From Collimonas fungivorans (GTDB lineage: Bacteria; Pseudomonadota; Gammaproteobacteria; Burkholderiales; Burkholderiaceae_D), in NCBI RefSeq assembly GCF_001584145.1, contig NZ_CP013232.1, positions 4,712,001 to 4,776,000 on the forward strand: a DNA stretch of 64,000 bases, in the 5' to 3' direction. The notes under the pieces are model-generated. The model was not told the origin of the DNA, did no database searches, and saw nothing but the letters and a program-made list of their open reading frames with translations. The stretch's first letter is position 1. Each line of letters starts with the position of its first letter. A program made the translations under genes and the position numbers. Shown piece by piece: positions 26,209-35,600 of the stretch.

Positions 26209-27096
26209 ATGAGCAACGCCCCTACCCTGGAACAGCTGCGCACCTTCATTGCGGTCTGCGAAAGCGGCAGCTTCTCGGCCGCCGCCATCCGCCTCGGCCG
26301 CGCCCAATCGGTGGTGAGCTACACCATCGCCAACCTCGAAAGCGAACTGGGCATTGCCGTGTTCGAACGCAGCAAGCGGCGACCGGTGCTGACCCCTGCG
26401 GGCCGCGCCATCCTGGCCGATGCGCGCCGGCTCGACCTGCTGATGAGCCAGCTGTCGGCCAATGCGGCGGGCATGGCGCAAGGCCTGGAAGCCGAGATCG
26501 CGCTGGTGGTCGACGTCATGTTCCCGTTCCAGAAACTGACCGCGGCGCTGCAGGCCTTTACCCATGCGTTCCCCACCGTGGCCCTGAACCTGACCATGGA
26601 GGCGCTGGGCGGCGTCCTCAAACTGGTGATGGAGGGCGAATGTTGCCTCGGCATCAGCGGCCCCAACGGCAACTGGCCGGATGTGATCGAAACCGAGGCC
26701 CTGGGCGGCATCCAGCTGGTGCCCGTGGCCGCCGCCAGCCATGCGCTGGCGCAACGCGGGCAGATACGCATCGCCGAAGCGCGCGAACATACCCAGCTGG
26801 TCCTGAGCGACCGCAGCCGCCTGACCGAGGGACAAAGCTTCGGCGTCTACGGCGCCCGCATCTGGAAATTGGCCGACCTCGGCGCCAAGCACCGGCTGCT
26901 GCTGGCCGGCCTGGGCTGGGGCTCGATGCCGCTGCACCTGGTGGCAAACGACCTGGAGGCGGGAACGCTGGTGCGCCTGGACCTGGTCGACCGCTTCCGC
27001 TCGGACTACAAGATGTCGCTGATCAACCGCATCGATACGCCGGTCGGTCCGGCGTTGCAGTGGATGAAACAGCACCTGAAGCAGGAGATGGCTTAA
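26209..27096 (+). CDS. LysR-family transcriptional regulator
   Basis: A 295-residue regulator. The HTH is LRTFIAVCESGSFSAAAIRLGRAQSVVSYTIANLESELGIAVFERSKRRPVLTPAGRAILADARRL, followed by an effector domain with the LVPVAAASHALA stretch. It is divergent from the cytochrome b561-yceI operon across 109 bp, so control of that operon is the likely role. A small palindrome AATGAATCATT (26178-26188) in the gap is a candidate operator element. Effector unknown. Confidence 0.88.
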   Translation: MSNAPTLEQLRTFIAVCESGSFSAAAIRLGRAQSVVSYTIANLESELGIAVFERSKRRPVLTPAGRAILADARRLDLLMSQLSANAAGMAQGLEAEIALVVDVMFPFQKLTAALQAFTHAFPTVALNLTMEALGGVLKLVMEGECCLGISGPNGNWPDVIETEALGGIQLVPVAAASHALAQRGQIRIAEAREHTQLVLSDRSRLTEGQSFGVYGARIWKLADLGAKHRLLLAGLGWGSMPLHLVANDLEAGTLVRLDLVDRFRSDYKMSLINRIDTPVGPALQWMKQHLKQEMA

Positions 27097-27116
27097 AAGA
27101 TCACAAGGCAATTTCC

Positions 27117-27184
27117 GCGTGGGCACAAGGTGCCCACCCTACCCCCACCTCATTCGCCGTAGGGTGGGCACCCCGTGCCCACGC
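27117..27184. repeat. GTAGGGTGGGCA inverted pair
   Basis: Copies at 27117-27142 and 27159-27184, in the 316-bp gap before the glycosyltransferase operon. Confidence 0.8.
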
Positions 27185-27216
27185 GGTTACCTGTCGGTGC
27201 AGAAGGCTTAAAATAC

Positions 27217-27231
27217 TGTAGGAAAAATCCC
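27217..27231. promoter_or_regulatory. Isolated TGTAGGAAAAATCCC box
   Basis: TGTAGGAAAAATCCC matches the distal box of the adhesion promoters almost exactly. It lies 180 bp upstream of the glycosyltransferase gene at 27413. No -10 at the standard 29, 51 or 73 bp distance is visible in either direction, so activity is uncertain. Confidence 0.35.
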
Positions 27232-27412
27232 TATCATCGTTTCTTTGTCAGTTTCACCCGATTCTTTCTTCATAATTACGGCTTGACTGAATGCGCCGGC
27301 AATGTGCTTCTCCAACCGGACGCAAACCCTCTCCTCGCACGCAGCAGACAGGTGAACTCGCAGCGACCGCATGCTGGTTTTCACGGAGGAGCAATCCGCA
27401 GAAAGAAGACAC

Positions 27413-28684
27413 ATGGCAAAGAACAGAATACCGGCCCGGCGCGCCAATCCGCCGCCGGCACAGATGCAAGCACGCCTGCAAAAGCTGGCGATCGATTTCC
27501 GCATGGCGCTGGCCAATGGCGACCACGCCGCCGGCCGCAGCCTGGCGGAGCAGGCGCTGGCCATCGTGCCAGGCAACATGACGGTGCTCGGCGATTACGC
27601 GCTGTGCCTGATGCGCACCGGCGCCTACCAGCAGGCTTACCAGGTCTACATGCAGATCCACGACGCCCCTCCCGCCCAGCGGCAGCAGGCGTCGGCTACC
27701 TGGCTCGACGGCCTGGCGGAAGTCTGCGGCTGGCTGGGGAAAAACGACGAACTGCGCAGCTACGGCAAGCGCTCATTGACCGAGGCCGACGCCCGATTCA
27801 GCCAAGGCCATCACTGGCCGCTGCCGCCAGGCAAGCCGCCTGCGTTCGATCCTTCCCAGCCGCAGCAAAACATCATTGCCTACAGCCTGTACGGCGCCAA
27901 TCCGCGTTATTGCGAGAGCGCGGTAGTCAACATCCAGGCCGCTAGCGAGCTGTTCCCCGGCTGGAGCTGCCGCATTTATCTCGACGACAGCGTGCCGCAG
28001 CACGTGCAGCAGCGGCTGCAGCAGGCCGGCGCGCAGGTAATGCAAATGAGCTTCGGCCCCGGCATGCCGCCGGTAATGTGGCGCTTCCTGGTGATGGACG
28101 ATCCCTCGGTGCGGCACTTCCTGGTGCGCGACGCCGATTCCCTGCTGTCCGAGCGCGAACCGGCTGCGGTGCAAGAGTGGCTGGACAGCGGACGCTGGTT
28201 CCACCACATGCGCGATTACTTCACCCATACCGAACTGCTGCTGGCCGGCATGTGGGGCGGCAGCAACGGCGTGTTTCCAGAGATCGCGCCGCTGATACAG
28301 CAATACATCGCCAGCTACCAAGGGCCGGCGCGCTTTGTCGACCAGTACTTCCTGCGCGAAGTCTTGTGGCCCACCGTGCGCCAGTCAGTGCTGTGCCACG
28401 ATGAACTGTTCGATTTCCACAACCCCCGGCCGTTTCCACCGCACCCGCCGATCCGCTGGAACACCGATAAATTCCATGTCGGCAGCAACACCAGCTACCA
28501 GCAGATTACCGGCGCCAGCACGCTGGCCGACGGCGCGCAGCAGACGCTGCTGCTGTGGCGGCAAGGACAGTCGCAGGAACTGGCTTACACGGCCCTCGTG
28601 CGCAATGGACAATGGAGTCTCAACCTGCCGTTTTTCCTGGTCGATGAATTCGCTGCCGGCAGCCTGCGAGTGGAGATTGCCTGA
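27413..28684 (+). CDS. TPR-type N-terminal region with glycosyltransferase-like domain
   Basis: A 423-residue cytoplasmic protein. Residues about 15-130 form TPR-like helices (DFRMALANGDHAAGRSLAEQALAIVPGNMTVLGDYALCLMRTGAYQQAYQVY). The remainder resembles GT-A glycosyltransferases of capsule or LPS type: IIAYSLYGANPRYCESAVVNIQAASELFPGWSCRIYLDDSVP, then VMWRFLVMDDPSVRHFLVRDADSLLSERE, with RDADS as a candidate DxD metal site. AGAAG precedes ATG 27413; an upstream ATG at 27371 is possible. It overlaps the next gene by 1 base (TGATG), so the two are translationally coupled. Confidence 0.75.
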   Translation: MAKNRIPARRANPPPAQMQARLQKLAIDFRMALANGDHAAGRSLAEQALAIVPGNMTVLGDYALCLMRTGAYQQAYQVYMQIHDAPPAQRQQASATWLDGLAEVCGWLGKNDELRSYGKRSLTEADARFSQGHHWPLPPGKPPAFDPSQPQQNIIAYSLYGANPRYCESAVVNIQAASELFPGWSCRIYLDDSVPQHVQQRLQQAGAQVMQMSFGPGMPPVMWRFLVMDDPSVRHFLVRDADSLLSEREPAAVQEWLDSGRWFHHMRDYFTHTELLLAGMWGGSNGVFPEIAPLIQQYIASYQGPARFVDQYFLREVLWPTVRQSVLCHDELFDFHNPRPFPPHPPIRWNTDKFHVGSNTSYQQITGASTLADGAQQTLLLWRQGQSQELAYTALVRNGQWSLNLPFFLVDEFAAGSLRVEIA

Positions 28685-30747
28685 TGAAACATCGACACGC
28701 TCAAGTAAAAAAGCTTTCTCCCCACCAGCAGGCGGACGAAAACCTTTATAACCGTGCGCTGCAAAGCTACCAGCAGGGCAACTACGACAGCGCCCTCAAG
28801 GATTGCCAGCGCCTGCTGGCGCGGCCGCTGATGGCGGGCCGGGTGATCTTGCTGGTCGGCGTGATCCAGTACCTGCAGGACGATCTGGCGGCAGCGGAGA
28901 TATCGCTGCGCGAAGCGGTCAAGAAAAATGGCAACTCGGAAGCTTACTTCAATCTGGCGCTCACCCTCGGCGCACAGCACAAGTCGCAGGAAGCCGAAGC
29001 GGCCTACCGCAAAACGCTGGCGATGAATCCCGCGCAGGCGCAAGCCTGGAACAATCTCGGCAATATCTTAAGGCACGGCCATGATCCGCTGCGCTTCCAG
29101 GAGGCGGTGGACTGCTATCAGCGCGCCTTGCAGATCCGTCCGGACTATACGCGCGCGCATACCAATCTTGGCTTGACCTATGTGCAGCTGAAAGACCGGG
29201 AAAACGCCGAACGCCATTACCGCAAGGCGCTGGAACTGGAGCCGCATTTTGTCCCGGCGCTGACCAATATGGCGGCGTTCCAGGAGGCTGGATCGCAGCC
29301 TGAGCTGGCGCTACCGTATTATCAAGAAGCCCTGCGGCAGCACCCAGAGAGCATCAGGTTGATGGCGAACGTCATTTCGCGGCGCCGGCAACTGGCCGAC
29401 TGGTCCGACCAGAACGGTCCGCAACCGACCGACCTGGTGCAACGCATGTCAGCCGGCGATGACGAGGCGTTCGGCCCTCTTCATATGCTGGCCTGGCCGG
29501 AATTTTCCGCAACCTCGCAGCGTGAAGCGGGGCGCCTCTTCGCGCGCTCGCATCTGGCGCGCGAACTGGCCGAGCCCCCCCTGGTATCCGCAGTCTCGCC
29601 CTACGCAGGACGGCGCATCAGGCTGGGCTACCTGTCCGCCGATTTTCGCAACCATCCGGTGACGCATCTGATCACTGACGTCATAGCCCACCATGACCGT
29701 GAAAACTTCGAAGTTTTCCTGTATGCCTATGGCCCCGTGGTGGAAGATGCACAGCGCAAGGCCCTCCGGCAGGCGGCCGAGCATTTCATCGATGTCAGCA
29801 GCATCTCGGACAGCGACGCCGCCCATCGCATCAGGGACGACGGCATCGACGTCCTGGTCGATCTGACCGGATACACTACCTTCGCCCGCCTCGGTATCAC
29901 CGCAAGGCGGCCGGCGGCGGTGATCGCATCCTGGCTGGGTTATATCGGTTCATTGGGCGAGCCGCGCCTGGCCGACTATGTGATCGGCGACGCCGTCGCC
30001 ACGCCGCCGGAACATGCGGATGATTTCAGCGAATCGCTGGCCCTCATGCCGCACTGCTACCAGCCCAACCAGGCGCTGGCGCCCATCGCAGCGCCGCCCG
30101 ACAGGCAGTCGGAAGGATTGCCCAACGATGCTTTTGTCTTCTGCAGTTTCAACCAGTGCTTCAAGCTCACACCAAGCCTGTGGGACGACTGGTGCCAGAT
30201 CTTGAACGCCGTGCCGCACAGCGTGTTATGGCTGGCGCCGATGAACGCTGCAGCATGCAGCAACCTGCGCCGCGAAGCGCAGCAGCGCGGCGTGGCGCCC
30301 GAGCGCCTGGTGTTTGCGGCGCGGCGCCCGCTGGCGCAGCATCAGTCGCGCCTGGCGCTGGCCGACCTGGCGCTGGACACCATGCCCTACAACTCCGGCA
30401 CCACCGCCAGCGACGCCTTGCGCGCCGGCGTGCCGCTGGTGACGGCGGCGGGCAGCACCTTTGTCAGCCGCATGGCCGCGAGCCTGTTGCATAACCTGGG
30501 GATGGACGGATTGATTGCAGCCGACCGGCGCAGCTATGTTGACCTGGCCATCGCGCTGGCCAGCGATCCCCTGCGCTTGCAGGAATGCCGCAGCACTCTG
30601 GAAAATGCCTTGCAGGCTTCCAAACTGTTTAATCCAGAAATTTTTTCCACCGACCTGGAAAACCTGTTCCGAGCAATGCTGGCCCAACGTGCGCGCGGCG
30701 AACGCGGCGTCGTGACAACAGACGATGCGCCAAACAAACGCAGCTAA
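28684..30747 (+). CDS. TPR protein with GT41 (O-GlcNAc transferase-like) domain
   Basis: A 687-residue cytoplasmic glycosyltransferase, SPINDLY/OGT type. TPR units occupy about residues 15-240 (AYFNLALTLGAQHKSQEAEAAYRKTLAMNPAQAQAWNNLGNIL; ALQIRPDYTRAHTNLGLTYVQLKDRENAERHYRKALELEP). The catalytic part has RRIRLGYLSADFRNHPVTHL (about residue 313), DVLVDLTGYT, and in the C-lobe FCSFNQCFKLTPSLWDDWCQIL and DLALDTMPYNSGTTASDALRAGVPLVTAAG. GT41 members modify Ser/Thr or Asn of proteins with GlcNAc or hexoses. It is coupled to the preceding glycosyltransferase. Its last codons lie inside an inverted-repeat element. Confidence 0.88.
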   Translation: MKHRHAQVKKLSPHQQADENLYNRALQSYQQGNYDSALKDCQRLLARPLMAGRVILLVGVIQYLQDDLAAAEISLREAVKKNGNSEAYFNLALTLGAQHKSQEAEAAYRKTLAMNPAQAQAWNNLGNILRHGHDPLRFQEAVDCYQRALQIRPDYTRAHTNLGLTYVQLKDRENAERHYRKALELEPHFVPALTNMAAFQEAGSQPELALPYYQEALRQHPESIRLMANVISRRRQLADWSDQNGPQPTDLVQRMSAGDDEAFGPLHMLAWPEFSATSQREAGRLFARSHLARELAEPPLVSAVSPYAGRRIRLGYLSADFRNHPVTHLITDVIAHHDRENFEVFLYAYGPVVEDAQRKALRQAAEHFIDVSSISDSDAAHRIRDDGIDVLVDLTGYTTFARLGITARRPAAVIASWLGYIGSLGEPRLADYVIGDAVATPPEHADDFSESLALMPHCYQPNQALAPIAAPPDRQSEGLPNDAFVFCSFNQCFKLTPSLWDDWCQILNAVPHSVLWLAPMNAAACSNLRREAQQRGVAPERLVFAARRPLAQHQSRLALADLALDTMPYNSGTTASDALRAGVPLVTAAGSTFVSRMAASLLHNLGMDGLIAADRRSYVDLAIALASDPLRLQECRSTLENALQASKLFNPEIFSTDLENLFRAMLAQRARGERGVVTTDDAPNKRS

Positions 30748-30939
30748 CTGGGGTCGGAGTGAACTTTCTGCGCGCTTTTTGCAGAAACTTCACTCCGACC
30801 CCACTTAGCGGACCACGGAGTACATGCTTCAACGTTAAAAGAATAAAACTGCGTCATGCATCCTTTCTTCTCCGAATCCGTCATGTGGGGTCGGAGTCAA
30901 GTTTCGCGATAAAACAGCGCGAAAGTTGACTCCGACCCC
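30733..30939. repeat. GGGGTCGGAGT palindromic element, copy A of a long inverted repeat
   Basis: Two hairpins, 30750-30802 (GGGGTCGGAGTGAACTTT...) and 30887-30939 (GGGGTCGGAGTCAAGTTT...), with a linker. Bases 30733-30896 match, in inverted orientation, bases 48793-48957. The match includes the flanks AACAAACGCAGCTAA and CTCCGAATCCGTCATG. The copy includes the stop codon of the GT41 gene. Confidence 0.85.
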
Positions 30940-30984
30940 AGATGACTCTGTCGATGCAATGCTGCGTAATGCAATGGTTCAGGT

Positions 30985-31845
30985 TTATTCCCGAAACGTT
31001 CTGGCAATCGCGCCTTGCAGTTCCTTGTCGCGCACCAGCGCGTACAGGCCGGCCAGCATGAAACCAAGAATCAATCCGATTGCCGCTGCGATGCTTTTCC
31101 TAGGATAGACGGCATGCTGCGGCACGTATGCCGGGGCGACTGACTTGGTATTGAAGGTGCGGTAGGGGCTGAGCTGTTCGTCCAGGCCGTTGATCTGGTC
31201 CCGAAACACGCGCCTCTCCGATTCGTTGGATTTCAGCATGGACGCCAGCAAGATGCTTTCCGAGAACTTCCGTTCTATGGTGCCGGCACTATTGACCTTT
31301 TTTATCGGCTCCAGCACAGCGACATGCTCATCCTCGATCCTCTGCAGCGACGTCCTGGCGTCAGCCAGGTTCTTTTCCAGCCTGGTTACGGACGGCAGCA
31401 GCAGTTCCGCATGCTCAGCCTGCAGCATATGGAACGCCGCCAGGAGATTCGCCTTTGCCTCCTCAGGCGAGTACCCTTTGACGCTCATCTCCAGCAAGTT
31501 TCCGCCCTTTGCGATAGAGGCCGCCAGCGTTTTCTTGATCAGCGCGCTGCGCCGGTCCAGCGATTCGTCGGTCGGCAGTTGCTCGGCCTGCAGCACTTGG
31601 TTGACAAAACCGGGAAACTTGACGCGCTGGACAACATTGTTCGGATCCACCAGCAGGTTTGCGCCGGAGCCAATCTGGCCGACCTGGAACAGCAGGGTTG
31701 CAGGCCATTGCTTGGGGATCATGTAAGAGGTGCCATATGCTGCCAGCGCTCCGGCAACGCTGCATGCTGCGAGCAATGCCAGGTGACGTTTGAGAGCAGT
31801 GGACAGCGTAAGCTGCGATGCTGACGGATGAATGGATTCGGTCAT
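30985..31845 (-). CDS. Wzz-like chain-length determinant / polysaccharide co-polymerase
   Basis: A 286-residue inner-membrane protein with two membrane helices (HLALLAACSVAGALAAYGTSYMI and KSIAAAIGLILGFMLAGLYALV). They flank a periplasmic, largely helical domain with coiled-coil character (LLPSVTRLEKNLADARTSLQRIEDEH). The layout fits the Wzz family, which sets O-antigen or capsule chain length. No polysaccharide polymerase or flippase is nearby, so it is an orphan. The start is uncertain: ATG 31845 gives a normal N-terminus, ATG 31866 would add 7 residues. Confidence 0.75.
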   Translation of the reverse strand: MTESIHPSASQLTLSTALKRHLALLAACSVAGALAAYGTSYMIPKQWPATLLFQVGQIGSGANLLVDPNNVVQRVKFPGFVNQVLQAEQLPTDESLDRRSALIKKTLAASIAKGGNLLEMSVKGYSPEEAKANLLAAFHMLQAEHAELLLPSVTRLEKNLADARTSLQRIEDEHVAVLEPIKKVNSAGTIERKFSESILLASMLKSNESERRVFRDQINGLDEQLSPYRTFNTKSVAPAYVPQHAVYPRKSIAAAIGLILGFMLAGLYALVRDKELQGAIARTFRE

Positions 31846-31945
31846 TGTGGAATAAAGTGCATGCAATTTCCGCGACAGAATGTCGCAAGCAGATCCGGCG
31901 CAAAGGCCGCGACGGTGAATTGTTTACAACCGGGCCACGTACGCG

Positions 31946-32407
31946 TCAGGAGCCGAGCAAGGCGACCCAGTGCAAGGTCGATTCGTCCGATGCCGGCGTA
32001 CGCGCCGGTATGGCGGCTGCTGCCGTCGCCCGGTACGATGCTTTTTTTGCCTTGCGGCTGAGGCGCTGTTCGAGGCGGCTGGTGTACAGGTCGCCATAGA
32101 TGACGATGGTGTCCAGCATACCTTGCAATCCGGCATCGCCGACCTTGCTTCCGGCCAGCTGGCGCCAGAAATCGCATTCGTTCCAGCGCCGGAAACGCAT
32201 GTAAGCCGTGCTCGAGCGGCCGAACTGGGGCGGCAGCTTGGACCACGGAGCGTGATTCAACACTACCCACAGCAAGGCTTCGATAAACCTGCGATTGTCC
32301 TTGGCGCTGACGCCGGGGTCGCCGGCACGGCCGATCAGCAACGGCTCCAGCATCTGCCATTGGGCGTCGCTGAGCTTCATCTCGTATTCAGGTGTGTCGT
32401 TCATCAT
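31946..32407 (-). CDS. Stand-alone DUF4096 (IS5-type transposase N-terminal domain) protein
   Basis: A 153-residue protein whose first 110 residues match the N-terminal domain of IS5-type transposases (KLSDAQWQMLEPLLIG...NRRFIEALLWVVLNHAPWSKLPPQFGRSSTAYMRFRRWNECDFWRQL). The DDE catalytic part is absent, and no matching remainder or terminal inverted repeats are visible in the following 1 kb. The C-terminal third (RLSRKAKKASYRATAAAAIPARTPASDE) is unlike transposases. It is either a decayed IS or a domesticated DNA-binding domain. An adhesion-type box (32488) lies 80 bp upstream. Confidence 0.7.
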   Translation of the reverse strand: MMNDTPEYEMKLSDAQWQMLEPLLIGRAGDPGVSAKDNRRFIEALLWVVLNHAPWSKLPPQFGRSSTAYMRFRRWNECDFWRQLAGSKVGDAGLQGMLDTIVIYGDLYTSRLEQRLSRKAKKASYRATAAAAIPARTPASDESTLHWVALLGS

Positions 32408-32487
32408 GAGGTCATGTTTTTCTTTGTAGACCAGTGTGATGATGAGGGACTTTGCAATGGGTAGATAGCGGATTTGGCGTCAAATGA

Positions 32488-32502
32488 TGTAGGAAAAACC
32501 CT
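32488..32502. promoter_or_regulatory. Isolated TGTAGGAAAAACCC box
   Basis: Resembles the distal box of the adhesion promoters. It is upstream of the DUF4096 gene (start 32407) but not at a standard distance from a recognisable -10. Confidence 0.3.
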
Positions 32503-32546
32503 ATAAAAACTCTGGTACCTGTGCTCACCGTTGCTGTGGCACATCC

Positions 32547-32619
32547 GCGTGGGCACGGGTGCCCACCCTACCGCTTTATAAAACTCCTCGTAGGGTGGGC
32601 AGGTTTTTCTGCCCACGCG
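32547..32619. repeat. GTAGGGTGGGCA inverted pair
   Basis: Copies at 32547-32571 and 32590-32619, just beyond the sensor kinase stop codon; together they may act as a terminator. Confidence 0.8.
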
Positions 32620-32625
32620 GATCGC

Positions 32626-35600
32626 TCAGGTTTCGCCCGCTTCTTCCAGCAACCAACTTTCCAGCGACTGCTCCAGATGCGTGATTTCGGCCAGCACCAC
32701 CGATGCCGCCTGGCGCAGGTCGCCGTCGGCGGCGCCGTCGCGGCACAGGCTCTCCAGCTCCGCCGCGGCTTCCGACAGCACCTGGGCGCCGACAATGGTC
32801 GAAGCACCCTTGATGGAATGGGCGACATCGCCCGCCGCCAGCCAGTCGGCGGCGGTCACGCGCTGTATCAGCAGCAGGCTGTCGTTGCGGTTGGAATTGA
32901 TGAGCTCCTTCGCCAGCCTCGAGACCAGGGCGAAATTGCCGCCCGTCATGGCTTCCAGCGAACTGGCGTCGAACAGCGAATCGGCCGGCTTCGGCTTGGC
33001 GTCAACGATATTGTGCGGCAGGCCGACCGTCAGCCGCCTCTGCAAATCATCGAGCCCGATCGGCTTGAACAGGCAATCGTCCATGCCGGCCGCCTTGCAG
33101 CGCTGTATTTCCTCCGGCTGGGCGTTGGCGGTATAGCCCCAGATCACGCAGTGCCGGGTGTCTGCTTCATTGCGGATTTCGCGCGCCAGCTGGTAGCCGC
33201 TCATCACCGGCATGTTGCAATCCGTCATGACCAGGTCGAAGCTGCCGGCGCGCCAGATCTGCAGCGCTTCCCGGCCATCTTCGGCCGACTCGACATCGTG
33301 TCCGAGATACTGCAGCTGCTGGCACAGCACCAGGCGGTTGGCGACATTGTCGTCGGCCACCAGCACGCGCAGGCGGCCCAGCTTTGGCGCAACAACTGTT
33401 GCCGGCTGCTGCTGCGTGCCGAGCGGTTCGACGGTGGCCACGGTAAATCTGACCAGGATCTGGGTGCCGACTCCCAGTTCGCTCTGCAGCGCGATATCGC
33501 CGCCCATCATCTGCGCCAGCCGGCGGCTGATGGCCAGCCCTAGGCCGGTGCCGCTCTCGGCCGAACGCGGACGCGTCGCGCTAGCCTGGACAAACGGTGC
33601 GAACAACTTGGCCTGCTCTTCCTGCGGGATGCCGGAGCCGGTATCGCTGACCTGCAACTGCAGCGCCAGGCGGCCGTCCTTTTCCTCCTGCACATCGAGG
33701 CGGATGGTGACCTCGCCTTCCTGCGTGAACTTGATGGCGTTGCTGACTAGGTTGGACAAGATCTGCTTGAAGCGCATCGGGTCGACCAGCACCTCGACGC
33801 CGGCATTGGCGTCGATGAAAGTGCGCAGGGTCAAGCCCTTTTGCCGCGCCAGGCCGTCGAACACGCGTGCCACGGCTTCCACCAGCTCGCGCAGGTTGGC
33901 GCGTTCCGGCACCAGCTCCAGCTTGCCGGATTCGATCTTGGCGATGTCCAGGATGTCGCCGATCAGGCCCAGCAGGGTCTTGGCGGAATCGTAGGCGACC
34001 TTGATCGAAGGCCGGTCCCACAAGCCGTTCTCGCCGCGCTTGAGGACCAGCTCCAGCATGCCGATGATGGCGTTCATCGGGGTCCGTATTTCGTGGCTCA
34101 TGGTGGCCAGGAAAGTCGATTTGGCGCGGCTGGCTTCGTCCGCTTCTTCCTTGGCCAGCTGCAGCGCGTCGATCAGCTGTTCGCGTTCGGAGATGTCGAT
34201 CCAGCCGCCGATCAGGCCGGCCGGCTTGCCACGGGTATCCTTGAACGGCAAGGTCCAGTGATAGATCCTGAGATGGCGCTCGCCGAACGCCATGTCGCGG
34301 TCGGCGAACACCGGTATGCCATCCTGCATGGTCTGCAGGTACATGGCATGGAATTCCTGCGCCGTTTCCGGCGGAAACACGGTCGATTCCGGCAACAGCT
34401 TGCCGATCACCTGGTCGCGCTCGCCGCCCATGGCTTCCAGGTAGCTGCGGTTGCATTCGATCAGCCGGGCATTGAGGTCGCGCACATAGATCGGGTGCGG
34501 CGTGTCGTCGATCATGGCGCGCATGAAGGCGAGCTGGTCGCCCAGCGCGCGCTCGGCCAGCTTGCGTTTGGCGATCTGGCGGCGCAGATAGGCGATCCAG
34601 AACAGGCTGGCCAGGATCAGCAGCAAGGCGCCGGCGGCGATCTGGTAGATCTCCCAGCGATAGGTATTCCAGGAACTCGGTTCGGCGTCGTTCTTCTCGC
34701 GCCAGCGGTTGGTCAGCATGATGGCGTCGTTGGGCGGTATGCTGCGCAGCACCTTGTTGAGGATGTCGCGCAGCTCCGGCTCGCTGCGCCGCACGCCCAT
34801 CGCCAGCCGCGCCATGTCCTCGCCGACCGGCGCCGCGATGCGCAGCTTGCCGCGGAACGGCCCCTCGATAAAATAGCTGGTGGCGATCTGGGTCTGGATG
34901 GTGCCGTCCACCTGCCCTTGCGCCAGTTTTTCAAATGCCGATATCGCCTGGTCTACCAGCACCAGCTCGATGCCGGGATACTGCTTGCGCAGCTGCGGAA
35001 CCATGGGATTGCCGCCCTGGATCGCCAGTTTTTTGCCGTTCATCTGAGCCAGATCGGTGATCGCCGTGTCGTCGCTGCGCGCCACCAGCACCAGGTTGTT
35101 GAGCAGAAAGGGCTGGGCGAACGCCAGGTCGGCCTGGCGCTCGGGACTCATCAGTAGGGCGCCCACCATGTGCGCCTTGCCTTCACGTACCGCATTGATC
35201 ATGTCCGGGATCGAATCGATGCGCACCACCTCGAAGTCAAGGCCGGTACGCAATTCGATCAGGCGCAGGTAATCCGACACCAGGCCGTCGAACTGGCCGC
35301 TTTGGGTGTAGAAGGTCAGCGGCGCGAACAAGCCGTTGACCGCCACCCGGACTTTCGGATGCTGGGCGATCCACTTGCGCTCGGCGTCGGTCAAGACCAG
35401 CGGCGTCGCGGTGATCCGGAAATCCAGGCCCACTCCCCAGCGCTGCAGCATGCTGCGGTGCACCGATTCCGGAATCGCCTTGAGCAAGGTGTCAAGCACC
35501 CGCAGCAAGACTGTGTTCTGTTTCTGTACGGCGAAGCCGACGTCGCGGTTGCTCACCGGCGCAAAGCCATCCGTCCGCAGCACGCTGAAATAACCCTTGT

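Noticed and set aside
31946..32407. Complete insertion sequence
   Set aside because: No DDE domain, terminal inverted repeats or target duplication could be seen around the frame.
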